The translations under genes and the position numbers were made by a program. The notes beneath the pieces are model-generated. The model did no database searches, was not told the DNA's origin, and saw nothing but the letters and a program-made list of their open reading frames with translations. A stretch of DNA of 30,986 nucleotides from a virus. The stretch spans positions 1-30,986 of the IMG/VR virus record IMGVR_UViG_3300048014_000077. One strand, 5' to 3'. Shown piece by piece: positions 22,521 through 30,235 of this stretch (its first letter is position 1; each line of letters begins with the position of its first letter).

Positions 22521-25330
22521 TAGATTACTCCTGCTACTTGAAAGGCGAGTTGATTGCTAGTGGGAAGTCCAAACACGATATACATAGCGCCAAGTGAACT
22601 GTTAGGAACTACGCCGCTGATATTTTGAGCGCCTGGCACGGAAGGGAACGTCGTGCTTAGAATTTGATTGCTGGCATAGAGATGATAAACGGGCGTATTG
22701 GCGATGTTCGTTGGCCCCATAAACATTCCGCCAACACCATCAGGTACAAAATTGCCGACCGGTTGTGCTAATCCTTGTTGCAGCTTCAAAGCGCTTGTTG
22801 TTGTGTCGTACCTGAATATTCCCCATGTATTATCCGACAAAAAGAGAGAGTAAGCACCTATGACGTCCCCTGTGACTGGATCGGTGGACAAGATAGGAAG
22901 TTGAGGCGCAAGGCCACCAGGTGTCTCTAGCGGAATAGTCCAAGTATGAATCAGCGATCCTGTGATCGAATACTGGACTAGCTGGAATCCGTTAGAGTCG
23001 CTGGCAATGATGATGTTCGAGTTATCGCCGTTTACGAACGTAACACCAAGACCGAAATTGGCAGGACTAGTTGGATAAGAAAATGACGAGGCAGTTTGTG
23101 AGCCGGTATCTAGTATGTAAATGAGTGCGCTTGCTGGATCAACAACGGCGACTTTTGTTCCATCTTGAGAGATGGCGCATGAACCTATTGTTCCGTTAAC
23201 ATTACCTCCTAAAGAAACAAAGACAGGAAATTCCCCTAGCACCCCGTCTGAAATGGTGTAGCAAATACAGCCTGGCCCATTGCTGAAGCCGTCGCCAGCT
23301 GTGATAACGTAGCACGCGCCCCCGACCGGGTTCATCAAAAGCCCTTGTAAAGGACCGCCATCGACGCCAGCAAATGGATCGATGCTAGTGATAGCACCCG
23401 TGCTTGTGCTAATCAAAAGGACCACCGAATCGTATTGTCCCTCAGCAATCAATGCCAAAGACTGTCCATCTGGCGTGATTGTTGCAGACAAATTTTGCAG
23501 AGCAACGCCAGAAACAGCGTTGTATCCAAAGAATCCAGGCACATTTACTACATTCGACGGGATTCCTGTCGGCGGCGCATTACCAGTGTTGGTGAATCTG
23601 TTGCCCCAATTTGGCGATATGTTAGTGACTTGCCCCTGATTGCTGTACGGCAGTATTCCGACGTTCTCGTTTTGGAAAAGAAACGACACTTTGAATGAAG
23701 TGATACGGAAGTCTGGGACTCCAGCATTCCAAGCAATTCGGAATTGGGCACCGCCAGTGCGCAGCGGTAACGGATAGCCAGCCGGGCCCCACTTGCTGAC
23801 GCCTGAAGGCACAATAAGCGGTGTTTTCATGCCGCCTATGGCGTAAGGTTGCACAATGGTACCGGCCTGATTACCGCCCCATAAGGATTGCCCCCAGACT
23901 GCTTGCCCCCAAAGTGCTACTTCTGTGGGCTGCGAAGGATAAGCCCCAACTGCTGGATCATTGAGTAATGCAGTCTGAGTGGTCGGTGTGACTCCGTTCG
24001 ATTGCGGTATCCCGTAAGCAGTCAGTGCATACTGGCAACCGACGTTATAGGCGAATACAGTGCACTCCTGAAACAATTTTAGGCGTTCCGGCTTGCCACC
24101 ATGCACATAAGGCGACGACCAGTAAGCGCTTATCGGATTGCCGTTGTCGTCCGTCTGGTCAATGGCTAGCTCGTAGACTCCGGTTGTATTGCCGTAATTG
24201 GCACCAACAAAGATAGTCGGCAGTCCGCTGCCAGTCGGGTAAGTTGTGTAAACACCAGATGGCCAACCTTGAAAATACCACCAGGCGCCTGTGTCCCACT
24301 TGTAGATAAGCTGCGTGTTATTGCCAAAGTCACACATGTAATACTGAAAACGCTGATTATAGACAGCATTGAAACGCTGCCCTGGGTTCTGTGCAAGCGC
24401 TGCATTCACAAGATTATTGGTCAGCACTTTGATGTTATTGCTTGCCACTGGACACTCAATACCGTTGCACAGGTAAAACAAGCCATCGTCGCCAAGGAAC
24501 ATGACGGCGCCGAGTCCTTGCTGTGTCGGTATGTAGACAGCGCTAGCACCATCTCTGACACCAACTGGAGACGACACGGCATTTTCAGTGAGCGAGCCAA
24601 GTGCACCAAGATAGAGGAATATTTGATTATTGGATTTGCCCACCATGAATTGTTTGGTGGGCGAGACACCTACTTGCGCAACACCCATAAGCAATGCAAA
24701 GGTGCATATGCCGCCGTCGTTGCTGCCGACTGTCTGAACATTGGCGCCCACCCAAGTGGTGGGATCGTTGACGTTGCTCCAGATGAAAGCGCCAGGCTGA
24801 GCGCCTGCTGTAGTTGTGAAGTTAACAGCCACAAGTGAGCCTTGGAAGGCCACTAGAAACGCACAGGCAGGTGGTGGCACAACTCCGGTGCCGCCGCTAT
24901 TAGGCACAGCCTTTTCTGTTGTGCCATCCCACTGGCGCAAAGGCACCGTAGCCGTAGACCAATAGAGAATGCCGTTGAGTTGTGCGTGAGCAATTGTCTG
25001 CCCAGGCACATAGACACCGCTTGCAATTGTAATAGGCGAACCTGTGCTGACATCATACATATTGCCGCCGGCCCACGCGACAATGTGTACGTTGTCGTTG
25101 ACATCGTAGTAGGTGTAAGCGCCGTCTGCAGAAGCAGGAAGCGTTGACCAGCTGCTATAGCCGCCACGGAAGTGCAAGCTGCCTTCCCATGCGAAAACAT
25201 TCAGTGAATCAGGCGTCTGATTGGCAGCAAGCGATAAGCCGCCAGTGTCGGTGCACAAGCCGCCTGAGAAGTCGTTGAAGAGAAGCCCTTTGCGGCTGTC
25301 TTCTAATACGCCACGCACCATGTCCGTCAT
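22520..25330 (-). CDS. Tail hub / DNA stabilisation protein, P22 gp10-like, with β-propeller end
   Basis: The 936-residue protein opens with FNDFSGGLCTDTGGLSLAAN, then QTPDSLNVFAWEGSLHFRGG, the start seen in gp10-type packaged-DNA stabilisation and tail hub proteins. Later parts have many WG and GxN turns and the run LWGQAVWGQSLWGGN. From about 590 to the end there are repeated strands of YVTN/WD-like form (NLSATITPDGQSLALI; GSCAISQDGTKVAVVDPAS; ALIYILDTG), so a β-propeller is likely there. It plugs the portal-connector and carries fibres. The gene is 2 bases after the connector gene. At 936 residues it is much longer than P22 gp10 (about 470), which the added propeller would explain. Confidence 0.7.
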   Translation of the reverse strand: MTDMVRGVLEDSRKGLLFNDFSGGLCTDTGGLSLAANQTPDSLNVFAWEGSLHFRGGYSSWSTLPASADGAYTYYDVNDNVHIVAWAGGNMYDVSTGSPITIASGVYVPGQTIAHAQLNGILYWSTATVPLRQWDGTTEKAVPNSGGTGVVPPPACAFLVAFQGSLVAVNFTTTAGAQPGAFIWSNVNDPTTWVGANVQTVGSNDGGICTFALLMGVAQVGVSPTKQFMVGKSNNQIFLYLGALGSLTENAVSSPVGVRDGASAVYIPTQQGLGAVMFLGDDGLFYLCNGIECPVASNNIKVLTNNLVNAALAQNPGQRFNAVYNQRFQYYMCDFGNNTQLIYKWDTGAWWYFQGWPSGVYTTYPTGSGLPTIFVGANYGNTTGVYELAIDQTDDNGNPISAYWSSPYVHGGKPERLKLFQECTVFAYNVGCQYALTAYGIPQSNGVTPTTQTALLNDPAVGAYPSQPTEVALWGQAVWGQSLWGGNQAGTIVQPYAIGGMKTPLIVPSGVSKWGPAGYPLPLRTGGAQFRIAWNAGVPDFRITSFKVSFLFQNENVGILPYSNQGQVTNISPNWGNRFTNTGNAPPTGIPSNVVNVPGFFGYNAVSGVALQNLSATITPDGQSLALIAEGQYDSVVLLISTSTGAITSIDPFAGVDGGPLQGLLMNPVGGACYVITAGDGFSNGPGCICYTISDGVLGEFPVFVSLGGNVNGTIGSCAISQDGTKVAVVDPASALIYILDTGSQTASSFSYPTSPANFGLGVTFVNGDNSNIIIASDSNGFQLVQYSITGSLIHTWTIPLETPGGLAPQLPILSTDPVTGDVIGAYSLFLSDNTWGIFRYDTTTSALKLQQGLAQPVGNFVPDGVGGMFMGPTNIANTPVYHLYASNQILSTTFPSVPGAQNISGVVPNSSLGAMYIVFGLPTSNQLAFQVAGVI

Positions 25331-25332
25331 GA

Positions 25333-26115
25333 CTAACCGCCCATCGTCGGCATCGGGTCAACGAAGATGACAGAGCTGGAAGCAGATTGCCGCCATGGTT
25401 CAACCACCGTGCCATAACGTGCCGATTTGTCTTGCTGTCTTTGAGCCGATGCATACACGCGATACTTTTCACATTCAGCTTCGTACTGTGCTTGAAACTG
25501 CTGCGCCTCTGCATACGCCTTTTGGATGCTCCAGCACCTGGCAATAGCAGCAGCTGCCCAACCATAGAGAAACTGATCGGGAATAGCACAGGGATCGCCT
25601 GGATCTTGCATCCATTTGTGGATGTACGAGTACCAAATGTGAACTATCGCAGGCTCAGGAGGTATGGGCCATACACCGACGACCGTGCGGTAAACATCGC
25701 CAAATGGAGCATTCGGGCTTATCGGAATGTCCACGATGTCGGATGTTGCCACTGACTGTGGTGTCATGTCGCGCGTGCTTGTCTTCAAGTAGTACCAACG
25801 CGGAATCGAGCCGACTGAGGCACCGGCTTGCAAAGATTTCCAATCGTGGGGTTCCAAAGGAAAAAGCTGGCCTGCAAAATACTTGCAGGCTTTCACTTTA
25901 TCCACTTCAAGATCAAGCGGTGCTTCCTGTGCTCCTGCCGGTGTCGTGCCAAGCGTGATGTTTTCAAACTTGGTTAGATCGCCAGCAATGGAGCACATTT
26001 TGCGAGCGGCGTGATTCAGATCAAAGATGATCTGGTCGTCAGACCAGAGGTATTCTTGCAGTTCACCGAGTTGCGTGCGAACTGCGTACACTCCATCTTT
26101 GAGACTGAGCGCCAC
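25333..26115 (-). CDS. Head-tail connector (adaptor) protein
   Basis: The 260-residue product has the look of small connector proteins that bind under the portal (P22 gp4 and T7 gp11 types): a helical front (VRTQLGELQEYLWSDDQIIF to LNHAARKMC), a β middle with PRWYYLKTSTRDMTPQ and VWPIPPEPAIVHIWYSYIHK, and a helical end rich in Ala/Gln (AAAAIARCWSIQKAYAEAQQF and EAECEKYRVYASAQ). The WPIPPEPA...VWYSY-type β hairpin is common in this group. Start is GTG 26115 with AGGTGA. It is placed correctly between capsid and hub genes. Confidence 0.72.
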   Translation of the reverse strand: MALSLKDGVYAVRTQLGELQEYLWSDDQIIFDLNHAARKMCSIAGDLTKFENITLGTTPAGAQEAPLDLEVDKVKACKYFAGQLFPLEPHDWKSLQAGASVGSIPRWYYLKTSTRDMTPQSVATSDIVDIPISPNAPFGDVYRTVVGVWPIPPEPAIVHIWYSYIHKWMQDPGDPCAIPDQFLYGWAAAAIARCWSIQKAYAEAQQFQAQYEAECEKYRVYASAQRQQDKSARYGTVVEPWRQSASSSVIFVDPMPTMGG

Positions 26116-26135
26116 TAGCCATCACCTGCCCCGCT

Positions 26136-26669
26136 TTATCCTAAGAAGACCGGGCTAACTGCTCCGCTACCGCTGCCTACAGCCACCGTATTCACGATGT
26201 TGCCTTGCAGGTCAGTGCCGGCAGTAGCTGCATACAACAGACCAGGCGTGCCGCTAGATGCCACGATGGCACCCTGCCCGACTGATGCTGCTGTAAGAGC
26301 AAAAGCCAAGCCTTTGATCTTCACCCACGCGCAGTAGTTGTACGGGACATCAGCGCCAGATGTGGCAGTGTTGTTGTTTGTGGCAAATCCGCCAGCCAGG
26401 TCATTGACACCGATAACCAGTTGGTTTTTCGCTGTCGTTGCAGTCATCAGGTAGTCGGTTTGCCAAGTCAGACCGACTTGTAGTGCGTAGTTGGCTGGCG
26501 TTGATGGGCCTGTCGTCAATTGCACAAATTGTGCGCAACTGAAGTCAGCCAGCAACAGGAAGTTACCTAGCGTCGGTCCATCCGAGGAACCAGGGATACT
26601 AGATGTCGGACCTGGAATAGCCGAGTAGACATCGTATAAATTGCCCCAATTAGAGGTAGGGAAAGTCAT
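26136..26669 (-). CDS. Small β-rich structural protein after capsid
   Basis: The 177-residue product is β-rich, with Thr, Ser, Gly and Asn in short turns (LLADFSCAQFVQLTTGPSTP; TDLQGNIVNTVAVGSGSGAV). It lies directly after the capsid gene, the place for capsid decoration or head-fibre proteins. Domain identity is not clear. The 20 bases before the connector hold that gene's ribosome site. Confidence 0.58.
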   Translation of the reverse strand: MTFPTSNWGNLYDVYSAIPGPTSSIPGSSDGPTLGNFLLLADFSCAQFVQLTTGPSTPANYALQVGLTWQTDYLMTATTAKNQLVIGVNDLAGGFATNNNTATSGADVPYNYCAWVKIKGLAFALTAASVGQGAIVASSGTPGLLYAATAGTDLQGNIVNTVAVGSGSGAVSPVFLG

Positions 26670-26680
26670 TTAGTTGCTCC

Positions 26681-27733
26681 TTATCCTGTGATGCCCGACA
26701 GAATCGGCATGGTGTTCGGGCGTGAATGCACCAGAGCCGCGATAAACAATAGGTACTTGACGTTCACCATGGCGTTGGAAGGCTGTCTCCATGGGGTTTC
26801 CACAAATAGTGCGTTCTTCCAGACACGGAGCTCTAACATGTCGTTGACACCGTATAAGGTGCCTGACGTGCATTTGTCATCCTGGTAGATCGGGATGCCC
26901 GCGAAGTCCAGAGCCTGCGGCCCGTTGGCGAATACTTTCTCCATGGAAGATTCGCGAGCAATCGCTACAAACAAGTTGCCGATCGCCTGATACCCGATGG
27001 CATCAGTGAAGCCAGCAAGCGGACGGTAAGGTCCGACGCTACCAGCGAGCAACCACGCAAACAGCGCATTGTACGACATGATCGTCGATGAGCCAGGGTT
27101 GACACTCGGCTTCGACCAGACTGCTTGTGGTCCGCCGTTGATTGACAGAACTGCAGCATTCCACCACGGCGCGCTGCCCACAGGTGCAGACCACGAGCCG
27201 GAAGATCCAGAGCGCGAGATGTTGCCGTAAGGCACTGCCGGGTCGCTGCCGCTGGTGCCCAATGCACCAAGACCCTGGATTGGGTAGAAGCTGCCGCTTC
27301 CGCCAGGACCGGCTTGCAGAGCGCCGTTGCCGTAGAAGTCGATGCCCAACCGCTCAATGATCGACATGATCATCTGCTCGTATTGAGCCTCGACGATGTC
27401 AACGATCTGCGATTGCCCTTGGTTTTGGATTGCCACGGTGTCGGGAATTCCGATTGCACCGTAGTAGTACGCAGGCGACCAAGTTGCAAGCGTGGTGTTG
27501 GGTACGAAGTTGGCAGGCAATTGCTGCGTGCCACCGCCCCAGACGCCTGCTTGAGGCGATTCGTTATAGATGATCGGCTGGTTGAAGGTAGCACCGCCAT
27601 CGACTGGCTTGATACCGACATTCAGCATGAACTGCATCGCAGCGGTGCTTGTGAATACCTGGTCACGAGCACGTCGGTTGTAGTAACCGATTGTGCTGCT
27701 ATTGACGGTATCTGGGCTTAAAAGTGTAGGCAT
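26681..27733 (-). CDS. Major capsid protein
   Basis: The 350-residue protein is the head subunit. It has an N-terminal arm, a long spine-helix-like region (QIVDIVEAQYEQMIMSIIER near 115-135), Gly/Ser-rich loops, an A-domain-like end (LDFAGIPIYQDDKCTSGTLY; VNDMLELRVWKNALFVETPW) and a final LLFIAALVHSRPN, all typical of HK97-fold capsids of podovirus-type phages. The GIPI.QDD.C.SGT segment is common in them. It follows the scaffold gene, with GGGGGAG before the ATG. No protease gene is seen, so assembly is likely by scaffold release, as in P22 or T7. Confidence 0.85.
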   Translation of the reverse strand: MPTLLSPDTVNSSTIGYYNRRARDQVFTSTAAMQFMLNVGIKPVDGGATFNQPIIYNESPQAGVWGGGTQQLPANFVPNTTLATWSPAYYYGAIGIPDTVAIQNQGQSQIVDIVEAQYEQMIMSIIERLGIDFYGNGALQAGPGGSGSFYPIQGLGALGTSGSDPAVPYGNISRSGSSGSWSAPVGSAPWWNAAVLSINGGPQAVWSKPSVNPGSSTIMSYNALFAWLLAGSVGPYRPLAGFTDAIGYQAIGNLFVAIARESSMEKVFANGPQALDFAGIPIYQDDKCTSGTLYGVNDMLELRVWKNALFVETPWRQPSNAMVNVKYLLFIAALVHSRPNTMPILSGITG

Positions 27734-27746
27734 TGTCTCCCCCTAA

Positions 27747-28628
27747 TTAGCTAGCTGTTCTCAACAGCCGTTTGTTTTGTTCTTCAACCAAATAGCGGTT
27801 GAAGCCAGCGAAGGCACCAACACGCTTGCCCATCTTGGCGGAAGCCGCCCGATAGATGTCTTCGTCAAAATCGTTCACTGGTCCGCGTGACGGAATCGGC
27901 ATACCGTTTCTGCCACCACGAGGCATCGAAGCCATGTCGCCAACAACATCGCGCCCTGCCGGCTGCTTCGCTCTTTCAAGCTGTGCTTCCAGCTCTTTCA
28001 TGCGCGCTTCAAGACGCGGCGCGCGCCTGTCGTTGTACTGCTGCTTGAAGTACATGTCCCAATTGGTGCCTTCAGCCCGCCCAACGTCATTACCGATGTG
28101 TTGCTTCCAAGTGCTCTGCAACTCTTCCTCGGTGTAGTCGAACTCTTTGCCGTACTGATTGCGCGCAGCATTGAGCGCGTTTTTTGCCTTTTCCCAGGCG
28201 TTATTAAGGCGAGTCTGAGTCAGTGTCTTTTCGATTTGACCAAACTTCTGGGCAACGGGATCAGCCGGCTCAGCTTCCGCCTGCACCTGCACGACTGGCT
28301 GGCGTAGGCTGGAAAGTTCATTGCGTAGGCTGGAAAGTTCACGGGTGGTTGTGTCGGTAATTGCACGGAGGGAAGAGTTGATCGGCTCGATTGCCTTAAT
28401 CCAGTCTGGTGTTGATCCTGCGCCTTCGCCACTATCGGATGTGGTATTAGACTGCACGGTAGACTCTATATGTTGTAGTTGCTGTGAAGACTGCGAGGGC
28501 TTATCATTAGCTCCAGCAAGCATTCCCATCAAGCCAAAATCTTTATTGTTGTTGAAAGTTTCGCCAAGCGAAGCCAGGCGATCTTGCAACTCATTCTTTT
28601 GTGAATCAATTTGGTTAGTATCCGCCAC
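27747..28628 (-). CDS. Scaffolding protein
   Basis: The 293-residue product is charged and mostly helical: a Gln/Ser-rich disordered front, a coiled-coil centre (RELSSLRNELSSLRQ) and RLEARMKELEAQLERAKQ near 205-225, and a basic helical end (FNRYLVEEQNKRLLRTA), which is the likely coat-binding part as in P22 gp8. Position directly before capsid and composition make this the best fit. Start is GTG 28628 with AAGGAG. A 21-bp tandem repeat (28302-28341) encodes the doubled LSSLR unit. Confidence 0.76.
   Translation of the reverse strand: MADTNQIDSQKNELQDRLASLGETFNNNKDFGLMGMLAGANDKPSQSSQQLQHIESTVQSNTTSDSGEGAGSTPDWIKAIEPINSSLRAITDTTTRELSSLRNELSSLRQPVVQVQAEAEPADPVAQKFGQIEKTLTQTRLNNAWEKAKNALNAARNQYGKEFDYTEEELQSTWKQHIGNDVGRAEGTNWDMYFKQQYNDRRAPRLEARMKELEAQLERAKQPAGRDVVGDMASMPRGGRNGMPIPSRGPVNDFDEDIYRAASAKMGKRVGAFAGFNRYLVEEQNKRLLRTAS
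28302..28341. repeat. 21-bp tandem repeat in scaffold gene
   Basis: 19 bases at 28302-28320 recur at 28323-28341 (period 21). They encode LSSLR twice in the coiled coil, an in-frame duplication of two helical turns. Confidence 0.8.
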
Positions 28629-28929
28629 TCTCGTCGTCTCCTTGAATTACTTCGGTCAACATATTATTGATTTTGGTTAGTTCGTAGCTAATCTTCAACA
28701 GTTTCTCGCTACAATCGCGAAAGCCATCACCGCCAGTTGTTTTCACACTATGGGCTAACTCTAAAACCTGGTTGACTAACAAGTCAATAGTACCTTGATA
28801 TGGGTTCCGTGGCTTAGGACGCCCCAAAGGTTGGTAAACGCTCGGCATCAAAGCCGCCGCCTGTTGGTTGCCGCTTTGGATGCCGCTGATCATCGCTCCT
28901 ATAGGGCTGCCTGGTCCGCCTGGTAACAT
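28615..28929 (-). CDS. Unknown small virion-operon protein, 104 residues
   Basis: Pro/Gly-rich front (LPGGPGSPIGAMISGIQSG), a basic middle (LGRPKPRNPYQGTIDLLVNQ) and a helical end (CSEKLLKISYELTKINNMLT). The end overlaps the scaffold start by 14 bases, and the start overlaps the upstream stop as TGATG. No family recognised; perhaps an assembly accessory. Confidence 0.58.
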   Translation of the reverse strand: MLPGGPGSPIGAMISGIQSGNQQAAALMPSVYQPLGRPKPRNPYQGTIDLLVNQVLELAHSVKTTGGDGFRDCSEKLLKISYELTKINNMLTEVIQGDDESGGY

Positions 28930-29348
28930 CAGTTTGATAAAACCCCCAAGCTAATTACCAACTCTTGTGTGCCGCTTGGATTTGTGATCCATACAGTCGG
29001 CAGTGCAGTCGTACCGTCAGCAGTCCATGCAAGCCAGCTGTTAGGACCGACGCCCAACGTGTTCCCGCTGCTGTCGAAGGCAATCGTAAAACCAATACCG
29101 GGATTGCTTACATCCGTGATGCTGACAAAGAGAGGCGCCCCGTAAGCGGCAAATAAGGTAGCGAGATCAAAGGATGTCGTGGTGCTTGTCCCGACCGTCA
29201 CGGCAAGCACTGCGGATGCATCAGCCGTAAATGCGTCAGGCGTAGACCAATTGAGGATAGATTGCGCTGTTGGCCCAACAGGATTTACATAGCTTCGTAG
29301 TGAAATTACCGCTTGAGTCGCCTGTACATTTGCTCCAAGTCCGCTCAT
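28929..29348 (-). CDS. β-rich small structural protein, decoration or head-fibre candidate
   Basis: A 139-residue product with β-type composition (FTADASAVLAVTVGTSTTTS; GFTIAFDSSGNTLGVGPNSW; VWITNPSGTQELVISLG). The WITNPSGTQE...ISLG end is of a type often found in small phage surface proteins. It lies upstream of scaffold and capsid. Starts by ATGA overlap with the previous gene. Function inferred only from look and position. Confidence 0.58.
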   Translation of the reverse strand: MSGLGANVQATQAVISLRSYVNPVGPTAQSILNWSTPDAFTADASAVLAVTVGTSTTTSFDLATLFAAYGAPLFVSITDVSNPGIGFTIAFDSSGNTLGVGPNSWLAWTADGTTALPTVWITNPSGTQELVISLGVLSN

Positions 29349-29542
29349 CGGCTACCGCCTTTGCGGCTTTTGCCGAGCATTCGGTCAGCCTTAGCGCGCA
29401 CCTTATCTTTTTGAGACGAGGATAAGCCACCTTGATTGATGCGTGACAAAGCTGCGCGCGCGTGGGCACGATCGCCAATCGGGTAGGAGTCTTTGCCTAC
29501 CGTGGCATATTCCTTGCGCTCAGCTTCGTCGTAAGTAGCCAT
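29345..29542 (-). CDS. Small basic protein with YPIGDRAHARAAL motif
   Basis: The 65-residue protein contains KDSYPIGDRAHARAALSRIN and LSSSQKDKVRAKADRMLGKS. This (Y/F)PI.DR.HAR.AL...KVRAKA pattern is common in phages, alone or attached to virion proteins; from memory it matches a domain of unknown function (DUF6582-like), not checked. It is helical and basic. It overlaps the upstream gene by one base and the downstream gene as ATGA. Confidence 0.66.
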   Translation of the reverse strand: MATYDEAERKEYATVGKDSYPIGDRAHARAALSRINQGGLSSSQKDKVRAKADRMLGKSRKGGSR

Positions 29543-29862
29543 CAGCTCTTAGCCGCCTCCGCAAGTGCAAGGGTAGCTTTCACTTTGGGTTTAAGGGGCG
29601 CCACAACCGGAAGCTCGGCAACCGGCAGTGGCGCGTCAACTGGTTCTGTAGCCGATTCTTCCGGCTTGATCTCGGGCATCTTCGCGACTTTAAACGGGCA
29701 GCCGTTGGTGAAACGCGTGCCGCCGTCTTTCAATTCCATAAACACCTTTCCGCACGGCTTGGTCACATCATGCAGCATTCGACCAGCGAAGTGGTGAAGC
29801 TGGTATACAACCCCTGGACCTTGGTGCCGCGTGACATGCGAGATTTTTGGATCTAACAACAT
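29542..29862 (-). CDS. Unknown small protein with Pro/Ala tail, 106 residues
   Basis: An ordered front with several His (ISHVTRHQGPGVVYQLHHFA) and two Cys, a GGTRFTNGCPFKVAKMPEIK segment, then a Pro/Val/Ala-rich tail (EPVDAPLPVAELPVVAPLKP) ending helical. Could be a minor virion protein. No family recognised. Confidence 0.55.
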   Translation of the reverse strand: MLLDPKISHVTRHQGPGVVYQLHHFAGRMLHDVTKPCGKVFMELKDGGTRFTNGCPFKVAKMPEIKPEESATEPVDAPLPVAELPVVAPLKPKVKATLALAEAAKS

Positions 29863-29877
29863 AGTATGCAGTGTACC

Positions 29878-30015
29878 TTACGCGATATAGTAGTGAACGA
29901 TAACAGTATTAGTATCGTCAATCGTATTGAGATAAATCTCGTTGCCGTGAACCGCGTAGGAAGTGCCAAAGCCCGGGTGGGCTGTACGTGCTTGGTTTGG
30001 ATTGCTCGAGGCCAT
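29878..30015 (-). CDS. 45-residue microprotein
   Basis: ATG 30015 follows AAGGGGAG by about 10 nt and sits 2 bases after the stop of the previous microgene. The 45-residue product begins MASSNPNQARTAHPGFGTSY and ends with β-like GNEIYLNTIDDTNTVIVHYY. It fills the gap to the 106-residue gene. A plus-strand frame over the same DNA (29866-30243) has no promoter or ribosome site and runs against all neighbours. Function unknown. Confidence 0.58.
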   Translation of the reverse strand: MASSNPNQARTAHPGFGTSYAVHGNEIYLNTIDDTNTVIVHYYIA

Positions 30016-30017
30016 AG

Positions 30018-30116
30018 TTATCTTTTGCTCCCCTTACGGTTTTTACCTTCTGCACGGATCTCGGTCGCTATGTTAGCTGCGCGCGCCTTGTCAGTAGTCG
30101 ATTTGATTAGCGGCAT
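30018..30116 (-). CDS. 32-residue basic microprotein with MPLIKS start
   Basis: ATG 30116 is the first start in a frame that closes 18 nt upstream. The product begins MPLIKSTTDKARAANIATEI and ends in a Lys/Arg-rich tail. Its front closely resembles the MPL.KS..KKA...NI.TE.R start of a small basic protein family found in many phages (DUF6496-like, from memory), but it lacks the usual middle. It may be a shortened member. Placed as first gene after a terminator and promoter candidate. Confidence 0.58.
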   Translation of the reverse strand: MPLIKSTTDKARAANIATEIRAEGKNRKGSKR

Positions 30117-30147
30117 TGAATATCCAAGGTATGACTATCATGCCCTA

Positions 30148-30176
30148 AACTTACCATGCGTTGTGGTAGCCTACAA
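30148..30176 (-). promoter_or_regulatory. Promoter candidate for the capsid operon
   Basis: On the minus strand TTGTAG (30171-30176), 17-nt spacer, TAAGTT (30148-30153). Each box is only a 3/6 match, but the -10 and spacing are identical to those of the leftward candidate at 3745-3773. It lies 31 nt before ATG 30116. Confidence 0.33.
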
Positions 30177-30181
30177 GCCCA

Positions 30182-30215
30182 AAGCAAAAGCCCTGCGAAC
30201 AACCAAACTCGCGGG
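30182..30215 (-). terminator. Intrinsic terminator candidate after the fibre gene
   Basis: On the minus strand CCCGCGA and TCGCAGGG pair over seven positions with one bulged A and a 10-nt loop, followed by CTTTTGCTTT. It lies about 20 nt after the fibre stop at 30236 and before the promoter candidate. Confidence 0.45.
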
Positions 30216-30235
30216 TGCCCTTTTTGGCAATCCAC

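Noticed and set aside
24269-24838. 189-codon plus-strand ORF
   Set aside because: It lies inside the continuous hub gene, has no start signals and no protein-like domain pattern.
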